From an uncultured Bacilli bacterium (GTDB taxonomy: Bacteria > Bacillota_I > Bacilli_A > RF39 > UBA660), in NCBI GenBank assembly GCA_934102255.1, contig CAKOSN010000010.1, positions 1 through 53,586 of the forward strand: DNA of 53,586 bases. The letters are read 5' to 3'. This document shows, one piece after another, positions 1 to 8,869 of the stretch. The notes beneath the pieces were generated by a model, which worked only from the letters and a program-made list of their open reading frames with translations, made no database searches and was not told where the DNA came from. Position 1 is the stretch's first letter; each line of letters begins with the position of its first letter. The position numbers and the translations under genes are program-made.

Positions 1-393
1 AGTGGTATGTTAGGTATCAGTGGTATTTCTAGTGATTTTAGAGATATTGAGGCTCAAATTAGTAATGGTAATCATAAAGCTATTTTAGCTCATCACTTAT
101 TAGTAAATTCTATCGTAAAATATATAGCTCAATACTATGTTGAATTAGGTGGATGCGATATGTTAGTATTTACAGCTGGTGTTGGTGAAAATTCTGCTCA
201 CGTTCGTCGTATGATTGTTGATAGATTAGGCGCTTTAGGTATGAAGATTGACCGTGATAAGAACGAAGCCACTAGATTTGGTAAAGAAGGAATTATCTCA
301 TCATCAGCATCATCAGTACCTATTTATGTAATACCAACTGATGAAGAAGTTATGATTGCAAGAGATACTTATAGTTTTCTTAATAACAATTAG
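1..393 (+). CDS. ackA: Acetate kinase, C-terminal part (cut by window edge)
   Basis: This is the last 130 residues of acetate kinase, which interconverts acetyl phosphate plus ADP and acetate plus ATP in the cytoplasm. The open frame runs off the left edge of the window, so the truncation is artificial. The visible part carries the family sequences SGMLGISGISSDFRDI near the start and FTAGVGENSAHVRR in the middle, both typical of the ASKHA-fold acetokinase C-terminal domain, and ends at a length consistent with an intact C-terminus. The next gene follows after 14 bases, so the two are probably cotranscribed. Identification is firm from these motifs. Confidence 0.95.
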   Translation, partial: SGMLGISGISSDFRDIEAQISNGNHKAILAHHLLVNSIVKYIAQYYVELGGCDMLVFTAGVGENSAHVRRMIVDRLGALGMKIDRDKNEATRFGKEGIISSSASSVPIYVIPTDEEVMIARDTYSFLNNN

Positions 394-407
394 TCAGGAG
401 TATTTTT

Positions 408-1361
408 GTGGTAAATCCAATTTATAAAAAGATATATCAAAAGATAAAGAAATATGACACAATCGTTGTTGCTCGTCATATTGGTCCAGACCCTGATGCG
501 GTAACTACCGAGATTGCTTTAAGAGATAGTATTAGAGAAACTTTTCCAAGTAAGAAAGTTTATGCTGTTGGTAATAGTGTTGCTCGTTTTAAAACTTATG
601 GGAATTTAGATAAAATTAATGAAGATGAATTAGTTAATCCTTTATTGATTGTAGTTGATGTTCCAAATATTTATCGTATAGATGGTGCAACTTTTAGTAA
701 GTATACAGAAGTAATAAAAATTGATCATCATCCATTTGAAGATAAAATGGGTGAAGTTGAGCTTGTTGATACAACTAGTTGCTCAGCAGCTCAGTTGGTT
801 ACAGAGTTAATATTTAACACAAAGTTAAAAATGCCGTTACATGTTGCCGAAAATCTATTCTGTGGAATTGTATCGGATAGTGATAGATTTTTACTTCCTT
901 ATACAACATCTAAAACTTTTCAATTAGTAAGTCGTTTGATTGCAGAGACTAATTTAGATTTTTCTAAGTTATATGTTAAACTGTATGAAAGACCAATAAA
1001 TGAAATTAGATTCCAAGGTTATTTAGCTGAAAATTTAATTTTAACAGAAAATGGTTTTGCTTATATTAAAATTGACAATGAATTGATAGAAAGATTTGGC
1101 GTTGATAGCGGAACAGCTAGCAATATGGTTAATAACTTTAATTTCATTAAAGAGATTAAAGTTTGGGCTTTTATTTCATATGATACCAAGAATAAAGTAT
1201 TTAAAGTAAATATTCGTAGTCGTGGTCCGGTTATTAATGAAATCGCTGCTAAGTATAATGGCGGTGGTCATGCTTTTGCAAGTGGAGTTAGAACTCCAAG
1301 TGCTGAGGATATTGATAATTTAATAAAGGACTTAGATGAGGCTTGTAAAGCTGGAAAGTAG
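408..1361 (+). CDS. nrnA: DHH/DHHA1 phosphoesterase, NrnA-like (oligoribonuclease/pAp phosphatase)
   Basis: A 317-residue DHH-family phosphoesterase. Members of this size degrade nanoRNA and often dephosphorylate 3'-phosphoadenosine 5'-phosphate; cyclic-dinucleotide hydrolysis is also known in the family. Metal-binding motifs visible are RHIGPDPDA (residues 23-31, aspartates 28 and 30), VVDVPN, IDHHP (about 105-109), and the DHHA1 signature GGGHAFASG (about 285-293). The start is GTG at 408, chosen because CAGGAG lies seven bases upstream. It follows ackA by 14 bases and its 3' end is embedded in a terminator hairpin. The NrnA name rests on length and motifs; exact substrate is inferred. Confidence 0.85.
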   Translation: MVNPIYKKIYQKIKKYDTIVVARHIGPDPDAVTTEIALRDSIRETFPSKKVYAVGNSVARFKTYGNLDKINEDELVNPLLIVVDVPNIYRIDGATFSKYTEVIKIDHHPFEDKMGEVELVDTTSCSAAQLVTELIFNTKLKMPLHVAENLFCGIVSDSDRFLLPYTTSKTFQLVSRLIAETNLDFSKLYVKLYERPINEIRFQGYLAENLILTENGFAYIKIDNELIERFGVDSGTASNMVNNFNFIKEIKVWAFISYDTKNKVFKVNIRSRGPVINEIAAKYNGGGHAFASGVRTPSAEDIDNLIKDLDEACKAGK

Positions 1362-1377
1362 GGAAACCTACTTTTTT
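1355..1377 (+). terminator. Rho-independent terminator after nrnA
   Basis: An 8-bp perfect stem AAAGTAGG/CCTACTTT closed by a GAAA tetraloop and followed by a T run. The left arm overlaps the last codon and stop codon of the phosphoesterase gene. Confidence 0.85.
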
Positions 1378-1437
1378 AAATACTTAAAATTATGTATAAA
1401 AATCCGGTGTTTGAGTAAAATATATCTTAAATAAAAA

Positions 1438-1466
1438 TTTTCATAGAGTTTAATACTCTATGAAAA
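1438..1466. repeat. Perfect inverted repeat, 12-bp stem, 5-base loop
   Basis: Left arm TTTTCATAGAGT at 1438-1449, loop TTAAT, right arm ACTCTATGAAAA at 1455-1466. A related copy in opposite orientation lies at about 1695-1716. The right arm is not followed by a T run, so it is not a classical terminator. Confidence 0.8.
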
Positions 1467-1694
1467 CGAAAACTCGTTATCTATTTTTAATTTATATATT
1501 AAATATACCATAAAAATGGCCTATTTTCTATATAATTTTTTTCTTTTTATGGTCAAAATTGTGGTCAGAAAAAAGTGTCAAGAAGTCAGTAATTATAGGG
1601 CTTTGCAAGCGTCAAGTAAATAATTATTATGAAATTCTATTGTAGTCAAATTCATGGTCAAATAGGCTTTGAGGCCAGTATTCACCTAGGTCTA

Positions 1695-1716
1695 TCATAG
1701 AGTATTAAACTCTAGG
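1695..1716. repeat. Related hairpin, inverted relative to 1438-1466
   Basis: CATAGAGT, loop ATTAA, ACTCTAGG. It matches the hairpin at 1438 when read on the other strand, with one arm changed near the base. The two hairpins therefore face each other across about 230 bases. Confidence 0.65.
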
Positions 1717-1804
1717 AAAAGTGTAAATAATGTAAATGGGTACTCACATGACCGATATAAGTATTATTTATTTTTAAACGGAAATAATAGTAGTAGGTGG
1801 ATTT

Positions 1805-3322
1805 ATGTTACGTAATAAAAAGAAATTAATATTAACAATATTAGTAATGTGTCTTATAGGTTTAGTTGGAATAGGTATGTCTTATGCATATTGGCGATTT
1901 ACTTATATGCAAACAGATAAAAATATAGCAGTTAGTAAATGTTTAAAATTAGAAATGACTAATGAAAAATATGAAATTAATTTAAGTAATATGTATCCCA
2001 TAAGTGATGAAGCAGGAAGAAGTTTAACACCATATTCTTTTAAGATAACTAATACTTGTAGTATGTCAGCTGAATATTCAGTTAATCTAGAGATGTTAGA
2101 AGGCACTACTATGAATAGCAAATATTTAGCTATTTTAGTTAATAATGGCGATATTAAGTTATTAAGTACTTTTAATGAAGCTAAAACTACTATTAGTGGT
2201 TCAACAGAATCTAGAATTTTAGATACAGGAATATTAACGCCAGGAGCATCTAAAGAATATAGTATTTCTTTATGGATGGATAAGAGTGTTACTTTATCAG
2301 ATGATGCTCAAAACAAAAGCTTTTCTGCTAAAGTGGTAATTGATGCTGTAATGAGTACTAAAACAATTCAAGATATGATACTATCTCAACTGGATACAAC
2401 AGGTAAGTGTCCAGCAGTAAATGAAGATGGGACAGTCAATGTAACAAGTGCTGAATCAGAGAACTCTTTATTATGTAGTGCGAAAGATAATTATGGTACT
2501 TCATATTATTATCGAGGCAATGTTCAAAATAATTATGTCAAGTTTGCAGGATTTTATTGGCGCATAGTTCGTATTAATGGTGATGGCTCCATAAGAATGA
2601 TATATGATGGAACTTCTGCACATGAAAATGGTGAAGCAAATGAAGATAGAATTATAGGAACAAGTGCATTCAACGAACAAAATGATGACAATGCTTATGT
2701 TGGATATATGTACGGAACACCAGACTCATTGACATATGAAGAGACACATGCCAATATAAATGATTCAACAATAAAAAAATACATTGATACATGGTATGAA
2801 AATAATATTAAAGGCAATGTGTATGAAACGTATTTAGCAGATAATCTTTTTTGCAATGATAGAAGCTTGGCGGAAAACAATACTGGAAATGGTTATAAAG
2901 ATAGTTTTACTTACTATAGATGGGATAATGGACCATGGGAAGCCGACTATGGCGTGTACAATAATAAAATGTCTTTGCTCTGTTCAAATGAGAATGACAT
3001 TTTAATAGTTAAGAATACTTCAAAAAATAATTCATCTCTAAAATATCCAATATCTTTAATAAATTATGATGAAGTGGTTCTAGCTGGTGATTATGGTGGC
3101 AATGCAATTTTCTATTTAAATTCCGGCTATGATTATTGGTCTATATCACCAGTTGCATATAATGGTACAAATGCAAGAGAACATATTGTTTTTAAGGAAA
3201 GATGGTTTCAGAATGTCGATAATGTAAGCCAACAACGTGGTGTTAAGCCAGTTATAAATTTAAAAGCTAACTCTTTAAAATTAGGCGATGGTACTATGGA
3301 TAATCCATACACAGTTGAGTAG
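1805..3322 (+). CDS. Secreted protein: TasA/camelysin-like N-terminus plus WRIVRINGDG domain
   Basis: A 505-residue exported protein. Residues 1-30 form a basic start and hydrophobic segment ending SYAYW, resembling the SipW-cognate signal peptides of TasA/camelysin proteins; the following stretch (LKLEMTNEKYEINLSNMYPISDE, then a KITNTCSMSAEYSV strand) also resembles that beta-sandwich family. From about residue 190 to the end is a second domain with DTTGKCP, YYYRGNVQNNYVKF, WRIVRINGDGSIR, a TWYENN helix and the closing PVINLKANSLKLGDGT..NPY. This C-terminal domain recurs in the next two genes and may be a FISUMP/DUF6273-like surface module. Start ATG has AGGTGG four bases upstream. Location outside the cell is firm; function is unknown. 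Confidence 0.75.
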   Translation: MLRNKKKLILTILVMCLIGLVGIGMSYAYWRFTYMQTDKNIAVSKCLKLEMTNEKYEINLSNMYPISDEAGRSLTPYSFKITNTCSMSAEYSVNLEMLEGTTMNSKYLAILVNNGDIKLLSTFNEAKTTISGSTESRILDTGILTPGASKEYSISLWMDKSVTLSDDAQNKSFSAKVVIDAVMSTKTIQDMILSQLDTTGKCPAVNEDGTVNVTSAESENSLLCSAKDNYGTSYYYRGNVQNNYVKFAGFYWRIVRINGDGSIRMIYDGTSAHENGEANEDRIIGTSAFNEQNDDNAYVGYMYGTPDSLTYEETHANINDSTIKKYIDTWYENNIKGNVYETYLADNLFCNDRSLAENNTGNGYKDSFTYYRWDNGPWEADYGVYNNKMSLLCSNENDILIVKNTSKNNSSLKYPISLINYDEVVLAGDYGGNAIFYLNSGYDYWSISPVAYNGTNAREHIVFKERWFQNVDNVSQQRGVKPVINLKANSLKLGDGTMDNPYTVE

Positions 3323-3332
3323 GTGAAAAATA

Positions 3333-4878
3333 ATGAATAATAAGAAAAAATTAATAATACCAATAACAATTATTTGAATAAGTATAACTTTAATAGGACT
3401 ATCTTTTGCTTATTATATAGCTAATTTTAATATAATAAATAAAGATAATTCTAATAGTACTATTACAGCTGGTTCTTTAGTAGAGGCAATACTTGAAATA
3501 CCTGATAAGAGTGATAATACTAATATTTATCCAGGTTATAAATCTTCTAAGGAATATATAGTAAAAGGTAAAGGAAATAGTAATTCATTATCAACAGAAG
3601 CTTCTTTAATAGTAAAACCCAATTTAGGAGATTTTTCTAAATATGTCTATTGGTCTTTATATAAATCAGATGAAGAAATAACTTGCTCAAATACTTTAGA
3701 AAGTAGTGATACAGGTTCATCTAATAAAAGTGAATGCAATATACCTAGTTCAGCTAAGTTAGTACTTTCTGGAAATGAAGATACTACTCATATAAATTTA
3801 ACTGTTAATTATGATACTAATGATAAATATTATTTAGTAACAGAGTATTTAGATTCTAATGAAGATCAATCTGATTTAATGGATAAAGAATTTAATATAG
3901 ATGTGTCTTTAGAAAAGCCAGAGGATTCTATTCAAAATAAGATAATTGGAGAGTTGGATACAACAGGAAAATGTCCAACAGTAAATGATGATGGTACTGT
4001 AAATGTAATGAGTGCTGAATCAGAGAATTCATTATTATGTAGTGCACCAGATAATTATGGCACTTCATATTATTATCGTGGAAACGTTCAAAATAACTAT
4101 GTTAAGTTTGCGGGCTTTTATTGGCGTATAGTTCGTATTAATGGTGATGGTTCCATAAGACTTATATATGACGGAACAACGGCTCATGTAAACGGTGAAG
4201 CAAGTGAAGATAGAATAGTAGGAACTAGTATATTTAATGAAAAAGGTGCTGACAATATTTACGTTGGCTATATGTATGGAACGCCAGGTTCATCAACTTA
4301 TGCAAAAACACATGCCAATATAAATGATTCAACAATAAAAAGGTATATTGATACATGGTATGAAAATAATATCAAGGAAACAAAATATGAATTGTATCTT
4401 ACAGATAATTTATTTTGCAATGACAGGACAATAAGTTCTGGTATATATAATTCAAGCTATGATAATTTGGGATATGGTGGATATTCTACTGCGTACAGAT
4501 GGTCTTATTCTCCGTGGGATGATGATTATAATAAAACTGTGTATTTTCACTGCAAACAAAAGAATGATGCTTTTACATCAGGAGATTCCAAAAATAGAAA
4601 TGCTAATTTAATGTATTCTATTTCGCTTTTATCAAGCGATGAACTTGTACTTAGTGGAGCTTATAACATAAAAAATAGTGGCTTTTTTATGTATTCTGGT
4701 CAAGAATACTAATAGATTTAATGCCCAAGATGTAATTAACGACCGACTAGTTGCTAGCGGAATTCATGGGTATACACAAACATATAAAGAATCTGGTGTA
4801 AAACCAGTAATTAATTTAAAACTAAATTCTTTAAAAGCAGGTGATGGTACGATAAATAATCCGTATGTAGTTGAATAA
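3333..4878 (+). pseudogene. Broken paralogue of the preceding secreted protein (in-frame TGA and frameshift)
   Basis: The frame starts at ATG 3333 (GGTG at 3322-3325 upstream) and encodes MNNKKKLIIPITII, then hits TGA at 3375-3377 inside the signal peptide. The same frame continues open through a SLVEAILEIPDKSDN domain and a C-terminal domain almost identical in DNA to the upstream gene, stopping at 4712 after YSGQEY. The conserved ending (GVKPVINLKLNSLKAGDGT..NPY) resumes in a different frame up to 4878, so an indel near 4700-4715 is implied. With two independent lesions this is best called a pseudogene. The TGA is one base from TGT/TGC (Cys) or TTA (Leu). TGA readthrough cannot explain the frameshift. 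The N-terminal half is unlike that of the upstream paralogue. Confidence 0.8.
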
Positions 4879-4880
4879 AT

Positions 4881-4908
4881 AAAAAATAGGGGAACCTACT
4901 TTTTTTTT
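4881..4908 (+). terminator. Probable terminator after the pseudogene
   Basis: AAATAGG, loop GGAA, CCTACTT followed by a run of T; one A-C mismatch in the stem. It resembles the terminator at 1355 in stem and loop. Confidence 0.6.
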
Positions 4909-4937
4909 ACTTGAGTCACTTAAAGAAAACAAAGGCC

Positions 4938-4966
4938 TTGACTAAAGGACTTACCTATATTAGTAT
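4938..4966 (+). promoter_or_regulatory. Promoter of the third secreted-protein gene
   Basis: TTGACT at 4938-4943 and TAGTAT at 4961-4966 with a 17-base spacer, 20 bases before the start codon of the next gene. Confidence 0.65.
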
Positions 4967-4985
4967 TAAAGTATGAGGATTTGTT

Positions 4986-6311
4986 ATGCATAAAGATTAT
5001 AAAAAGAGGTTAACAATTTTAACAATTATACTAGTAGTACTTATAACTGTTCTAGTATTTTATTATATATGGAAAATAGATGATGATAATAAAACACAAA
5101 AAAGTACTTCTTGTGTTGATATAATATATAGTGATGAATTAACATATAACTTAGTTAATCCTGAAGCACTTAAAGATAGTGATGGAAAGGGTTCATCAGT
5201 AAGAAGTATATCGATAACTAATAAGTGTAGTGATATAAAGACTATTCAACTATATTTAGATGTTTTAAATACTTCTACTATTAATAGTAATAAGATTAAA
5301 ACTTATATAAATGGTGATATAACTTTAGAGCCAACTCTTTTAAGTGATTTAAAAACTTTAAAGAATAGTGATGATGCTATTAAAGAAAAGAAAAGACTAT
5401 ATAAATATGATTTAGAAAGTGGTAAGAGCATAAGACTTAATCTAAGGATGTGGCTTGATGAATATGCTGCTACTAGTCAAGATAAAAATACTTTCTATAG
5501 TACTTATGAAGTAGTAGCATCTGATCAAATTATTAAACCTACTTTTGTTGAAAAGTTATTAAAGGATAATCCTAATATTATAAGTAATATTGATTATATT
5601 AGTGATGTTATAGAGACAGGTTTAGTTAAAATAGATAATACTTATTATTTTAGAGGAAATCCAGTAAATAATTATTTTAAAATAGATGATTATATTTTAA
5701 GAATAGTAGGTATTAATAGTGATAATTCTATAAAACTTGCTTTTGTAAATAATACAATAGATAATCAGTTTAATGAATATTCTAATAAAGAAGAAACAGT
5801 AGTTTTTAATACTAGTAGTGCTTTTCAAGCTTTAAATACTTGGTATGAAGAAAATATAAGTAAATATGATGAATACTTAGTTACGAAAGATTACTGTGTT
5901 GATACTACTTATACTAAGTACTATAATCAAATAACTTATGGTGGTAACAAAAGACTTTTCGATGAAGATAATCCTAGTTTAGTATGTAATGCCGGAGATA
6001 GGGATTACGGTGGTAAATATAGTAGTAAAGTAGGTATATTAAGTGCTGATGAGGCAAGTATAATTGGTTTTAGTTCTAAGTTTAATAACCAAAATAATTA
6101 TTTATTCTTAAATAAAGATACTTGTACTTCGACACCTTATAGTTATTATTATGGAGCTTATATAACTGTTATAAATAAAGAGGGTAAGATATCATATACA
6201 AAAGTTAATAATACTTGTAGTATGATTCCTATTATAAATATTAATGGTCATTTAACTATTAAGGGTGAAGGTACTATAGATAGTCCATATGAATTAGATT
6301 TAGATGACTAA
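4986..6311 (+). CDS. Membrane-anchored or secreted protein, third member of the WRIVRINGDG-type cluster
   Basis: A 441-residue protein with a hydrophobic N-terminal segment (residues 9-28, TILTIILVVLITVLVFYYIW) that acts as a signal anchor. Domain order parallels the first gene of the cluster: an N-terminal beta region with an ITNKCSDIKTIQLYL strand, then YYFRGNPVNNYFKI, LRIVGINSDNSIKLAF, a TWYEENI helix and the ending PIININGHLTIKGEGTIDSPYEL. It is more divergent than the first two members and has its own promoter and an AGGAT ribosome site. Its paired cysteines fit an exported protein. Function unknown; likely surface role by analogy with its neighbours. Confidence 0.7.
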   Translation: MHKDYKKRLTILTIILVVLITVLVFYYIWKIDDDNKTQKSTSCVDIIYSDELTYNLVNPEALKDSDGKGSSVRSISITNKCSDIKTIQLYLDVLNTSTINSNKIKTYINGDITLEPTLLSDLKTLKNSDDAIKEKKRLYKYDLESGKSIRLNLRMWLDEYAATSQDKNTFYSTYEVVASDQIIKPTFVEKLLKDNPNIISNIDYISDVIETGLVKIDNTYYFRGNPVNNYFKIDDYILRIVGINSDNSIKLAFVNNTIDNQFNEYSNKEETVVFNTSSAFQALNTWYEENISKYDEYLVTKDYCVDTTYTKYYNQITYGGNKRLFDEDNPSLVCNAGDRDYGGKYSSKVGILSADEASIIGFSSKFNNQNNYLFLNKDTCTSTPYSYYYGAYITVINKEGKISYTKVNNTCSMIPIININGHLTIKGEGTIDSPYELDLDD

Positions 6312-6323
6312 ACAATAAAAATA

Positions 6324-6332
6324 TGATAAAAT
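6324..6332 (+). promoter_or_regulatory. Extended -10 box upstream of ezrA
   Basis: TGATAAAAT (TGn plus TAAAAT) 46 bases before the ezrA start. No good -35 box is visible, as expected for an extended -10 promoter. Confidence 0.45.
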
Positions 6333-6377
6333 TTAAATAAGTAGGGTATATGATATAAGAAAGTATTGGTGGTACTT

Positions 6378-8099
6378 ATGAATAAAACAACCTTTATTTT
6401 ACTAGGGGTAACTTATTATATAGTTTCTGTTTTAATTATTATTATTGTTTTAAATAAAATTAATAAAAAAGAAAAAAATAAGTATAAACAAGAAATAGAA
6501 GAGTTAGAAAGAGATAAAAATCAAATAATATCTTCAGATATAATGAGTAGTTTACAAACAGTTGAAGAATTTGTTAATAATGATTTAATGCAAGAAGTTT
6601 ATACTAATCTTCGTAAGCGTTTTGATGCCATAAAAAAAGAAGATATTCCTAAAATCACGGATAATTTATTAAAGTTAGAAGATTTATATGATAGTAAGAA
6701 ATATAAAGAATTAAGTAAGTTATTAGGAACCGTTGAATTTGATATTTATTTAGTAAAAGCTAAGAGTGATTATTTACTTAAAGAGATTAAAAAGATTACT
6801 TTATCAAAGGGAAAGAATAGAGAGATTGCAACTTCCCTAAAGACAAGATATCGTTTAGTGTTAAATGAATATAATAACCATAAGATTGAGTATACTTATA
6901 TAAGTAAACCAGTAGAATTACAGTTTGAAAATATTGATAAGTTATTTAGTAATTTTGAAGTTGCTATGGAAGGTAATAACTATAGTGAAGTTAATAAAAT
7001 TATTAAAGCTTTAGATAATATGATAGGTAATTTAGAACTAGTTATTAAAGAAGGTCCATCTATTATTTTAATGGGTACTAAGTTAATACCAAGAAAGATT
7101 GAAGATATTAAATCTATTAAAGATAGTATGATTAGGGATGGTTATAATTTAGATTATTTAAATATTGATAATAGTATTAAAGATGCTAATAAAAAGATTG
7201 CAACAGATTTAGAGAAAATTAATGTTTTAAATATTACGGATTCTTCGGTAGAATTAAAGACTATATTAGATTATTTTGATAATTTATATAATGAGTTTGA
7301 TAAGGAAAGACTTGCTAAGAAAACTTTTGATGATGAAATGCGTAGTGTTTTAGTACGTGCGAATAAGTTAGAAAGAAATAATAATGAGTTAAGAAGAAAG
7401 ACTAGTGATTATAAGTATTCTTATGATATTAATGATAGTGATTTAGATATTTTAGAAGAGATAGCTAAGGAACTTAAGGATATTAAGAAAAATTATGAAG
7501 TAATAGTTAGTCATCATCGTAATAAAACTGTTGCTTATACAAGACTTTCTAAGGAGATGCAAAAGTTAGATAGAGCTTTAGATGAAGTAGCAGAAAAGTT
7601 AAATACGTTCTATGATACTTTTGGCAATCTAAAGGAAGATGAGTTAGAAGCAAGAGAACAATTAGACCAGATAAAAGAAGTGCTTATTAAAGCTAAGGGA
7701 AAATTAAATGAGTATTCTTTACCTATGGTTCCTGATTATTATTATACTTATATGGCGGAAGCTAAAGAAGCTATCGATGATGTTAAGGTAGAATTAAATA
7801 AAAAGCCTATTTCTATTAAGACTTTAAATGTTAGAGTTGATACGGCAAGGGATTTGGCAGTTAAATTATATAATACAGCCAAAGAAGTAGTAAAAACGGC
7901 TTATATGGCCGAAATGAGTATCGTTTATGGTAATAGATATCGTTCTTTAAATAATAATTTAGATATAGCTTTAATTAAGTCAGAAAATCTATTCTTTAAG
8001 GGTGAATATAAGAAGTCTTTAGAATGTAGTATAAATGCTATCGATGTTATTGAGCCAGATTATTATAAAACATTAAGAAGTACTTTAGAAAAAAGATAA
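6378..8099 (+). CDS. ezrA: EzrA-like septation ring formation regulator
   Basis: A 573-residue protein with one N-terminal membrane segment (FILLGVTYYIVSVLIIIIVL) followed by continuous heptad-rich helices, the architecture of EzrA, which is bound to the inner face of the membrane and regulates FtsZ ring assembly. Family-like stretches include the first helical block after the membrane anchor (around VEEFVNN and IPKITDNLLKLEDL) and the conserved segment RDGYNLDYLNID. Length matches the usual 560-575 residues. ATG 6378 is preferred over in-frame TTG 6366 because GGTGG lies five bases upstream. It precedes two surface-protein genes. Identification is good; weak sequence conservation is normal for this family. 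Confidence 0.85.
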   Translation: MNKTTFILLGVTYYIVSVLIIIIVLNKINKKEKNKYKQEIEELERDKNQIISSDIMSSLQTVEEFVNNDLMQEVYTNLRKRFDAIKKEDIPKITDNLLKLEDLYDSKKYKELSKLLGTVEFDIYLVKAKSDYLLKEIKKITLSKGKNREIATSLKTRYRLVLNEYNNHKIEYTYISKPVELQFENIDKLFSNFEVAMEGNNYSEVNKIIKALDNMIGNLELVIKEGPSIILMGTKLIPRKIEDIKSIKDSMIRDGYNLDYLNIDNSIKDANKKIATDLEKINVLNITDSSVELKTILDYFDNLYNEFDKERLAKKTFDDEMRSVLVRANKLERNNNELRRKTSDYKYSYDINDSDLDILEEIAKELKDIKKNYEVIVSHHRNKTVAYTRLSKEMQKLDRALDEVAEKLNTFYDTFGNLKEDELEAREQLDQIKEVLIKAKGKLNEYSLPMVPDYYYTYMAEAKEAIDDVKVELNKKPISIKTLNVRVDTARDLAVKLYNTAKEVVKTAYMAEMSIVYGNRYRSLNNNLDIALIKSENLFFKGEYKKSLECSINAIDVIEPDYYKTLRSTLEKR

Positions 8100-8120
8100 A
8101 TTAGAAAGAAAAAGGGTTGT

Positions 8121-8849
8121 ATGAAAAAAATAAATTTATTATTGTTTTTGCTAGTGTTGTTGCCAATTGGTTTTATTAAAGTTAATGCAAGAATGCTTAC
8201 AGTATCAGAAGTAGCTAAAGAACTTGATAATGAATATATAACTATTAATGTTAATAGTACTAATAGTACACTTGATTTTTCGTATCAAGGAAAGACAGTT
8301 TTTTCTTTAAAATATACTGATGAATATTTATTATATGATGATCCTGTTACAGAAGTTACTAGCGATAAGGCGATGTATGCTACATATGAACCAACGTTAA
8401 TTCCTGAATTAATTGAAGCTGAGTTTAGACTTAGTGGTCTTAGTAATGTAGTTGTTGATGACGATATTTATGATGTTAATAATTATGATACTTATGGACT
8501 AGCTATTAAAGGGATAAAATATAATCTTAGTAATCAAAATAATGGAGCATCTTCCAGTGTTAGTGGTACTTATTATAATTATATTAAATTAAGTTTGGAT
8601 ACGGATAAAGTTACAAAGCTTGCTAATACTTATGGCGTTAAAGAAGGCGGTAATAGTGATAATTTACCTTCCAAAGATGATGAATCGGATGATGATAATA
8701 GTAGTGAAAATACCACTGATACGGATAAGAAAGATGACATACAGAATCCAGAAACCGGAGAATTTTTACCAACAGCTGCTCTTATTATTTTAATTTTAGG
8801 TAGTGCTATTGTTTTAAGTAGAGTAAAAAATAAATTTGTAAGAATTTAA
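8121..8849 (+). CDS. Cell-wall-anchored surface protein with NPETG sorting signal (first paralogue)
   Basis: A 242-residue surface protein. It has a signal peptide (KKINLLLFLLVLLPIGFIKVNA, cleavage likely after NA), a middle domain of about 150 residues without a recognisable family, an acidic Asp/Ser/Thr linker, and a C-terminal sortase signal: NPETGEFLP, a hydrophobic stretch and the basic tail KNKFVRI. NPETG is a variant of LPXTG, so covalent attachment to the wall by a sortase is inferred; no sortase gene lies in the window. It is 21 bases after ezrA and is a paralogue of the next gene, with the same signal-peptide and anchor design. Confidence 0.75.
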   Translation: MKKINLLLFLLVLLPIGFIKVNARMLTVSEVAKELDNEYITINVNSTNSTLDFSYQGKTVFSLKYTDEYLLYDDPVTEVTSDKAMYATYEPTLIPELIEAEFRLSGLSNVVVDDDIYDVNNYDTYGLAIKGIKYNLSNQNNGASSSVSGTYYNYIKLSLDTDKVTKLANTYGVKEGGNSDNLPSKDDESDDDNSSENTTDTDKKDDIQNPETGEFLPTAALIILILGSAIVLSRVKNKFVRI

Positions 8850-8869
8850 AGAAATAGATAATGGTAGTT

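Larger units (their letters stand above)
1378..1804. other. 427-bp intergenic region with a mirrored pair of hairpins
   Basis: No gene is supported here. The stretch holds a perfect 12-bp stem hairpin at 1438-1466 and a related hairpin at about 1695-1716 whose five-base loop is the reverse complement of the first (TTAAT versus ATTAA). Between them lie three copies of TGGTCA, two of them close together near 1550-1566. The leader of the downstream secreted-protein gene, including its ribosome site AGGTGG at 1795-1800, occupies the last part. The mirrored hairpins could be ends of a decayed mobile element or regulatory RNA; nothing in the sequence decides this. Confidence 0.5.

Noticed and set aside
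3375..3377. TGA read as tryptophan (mollicute-type code)
   Set aside because: All clear genes use TGG for Trp and several end at TGA; the frame also has a separate frameshift, so this is a lesion and not a recoded codon.
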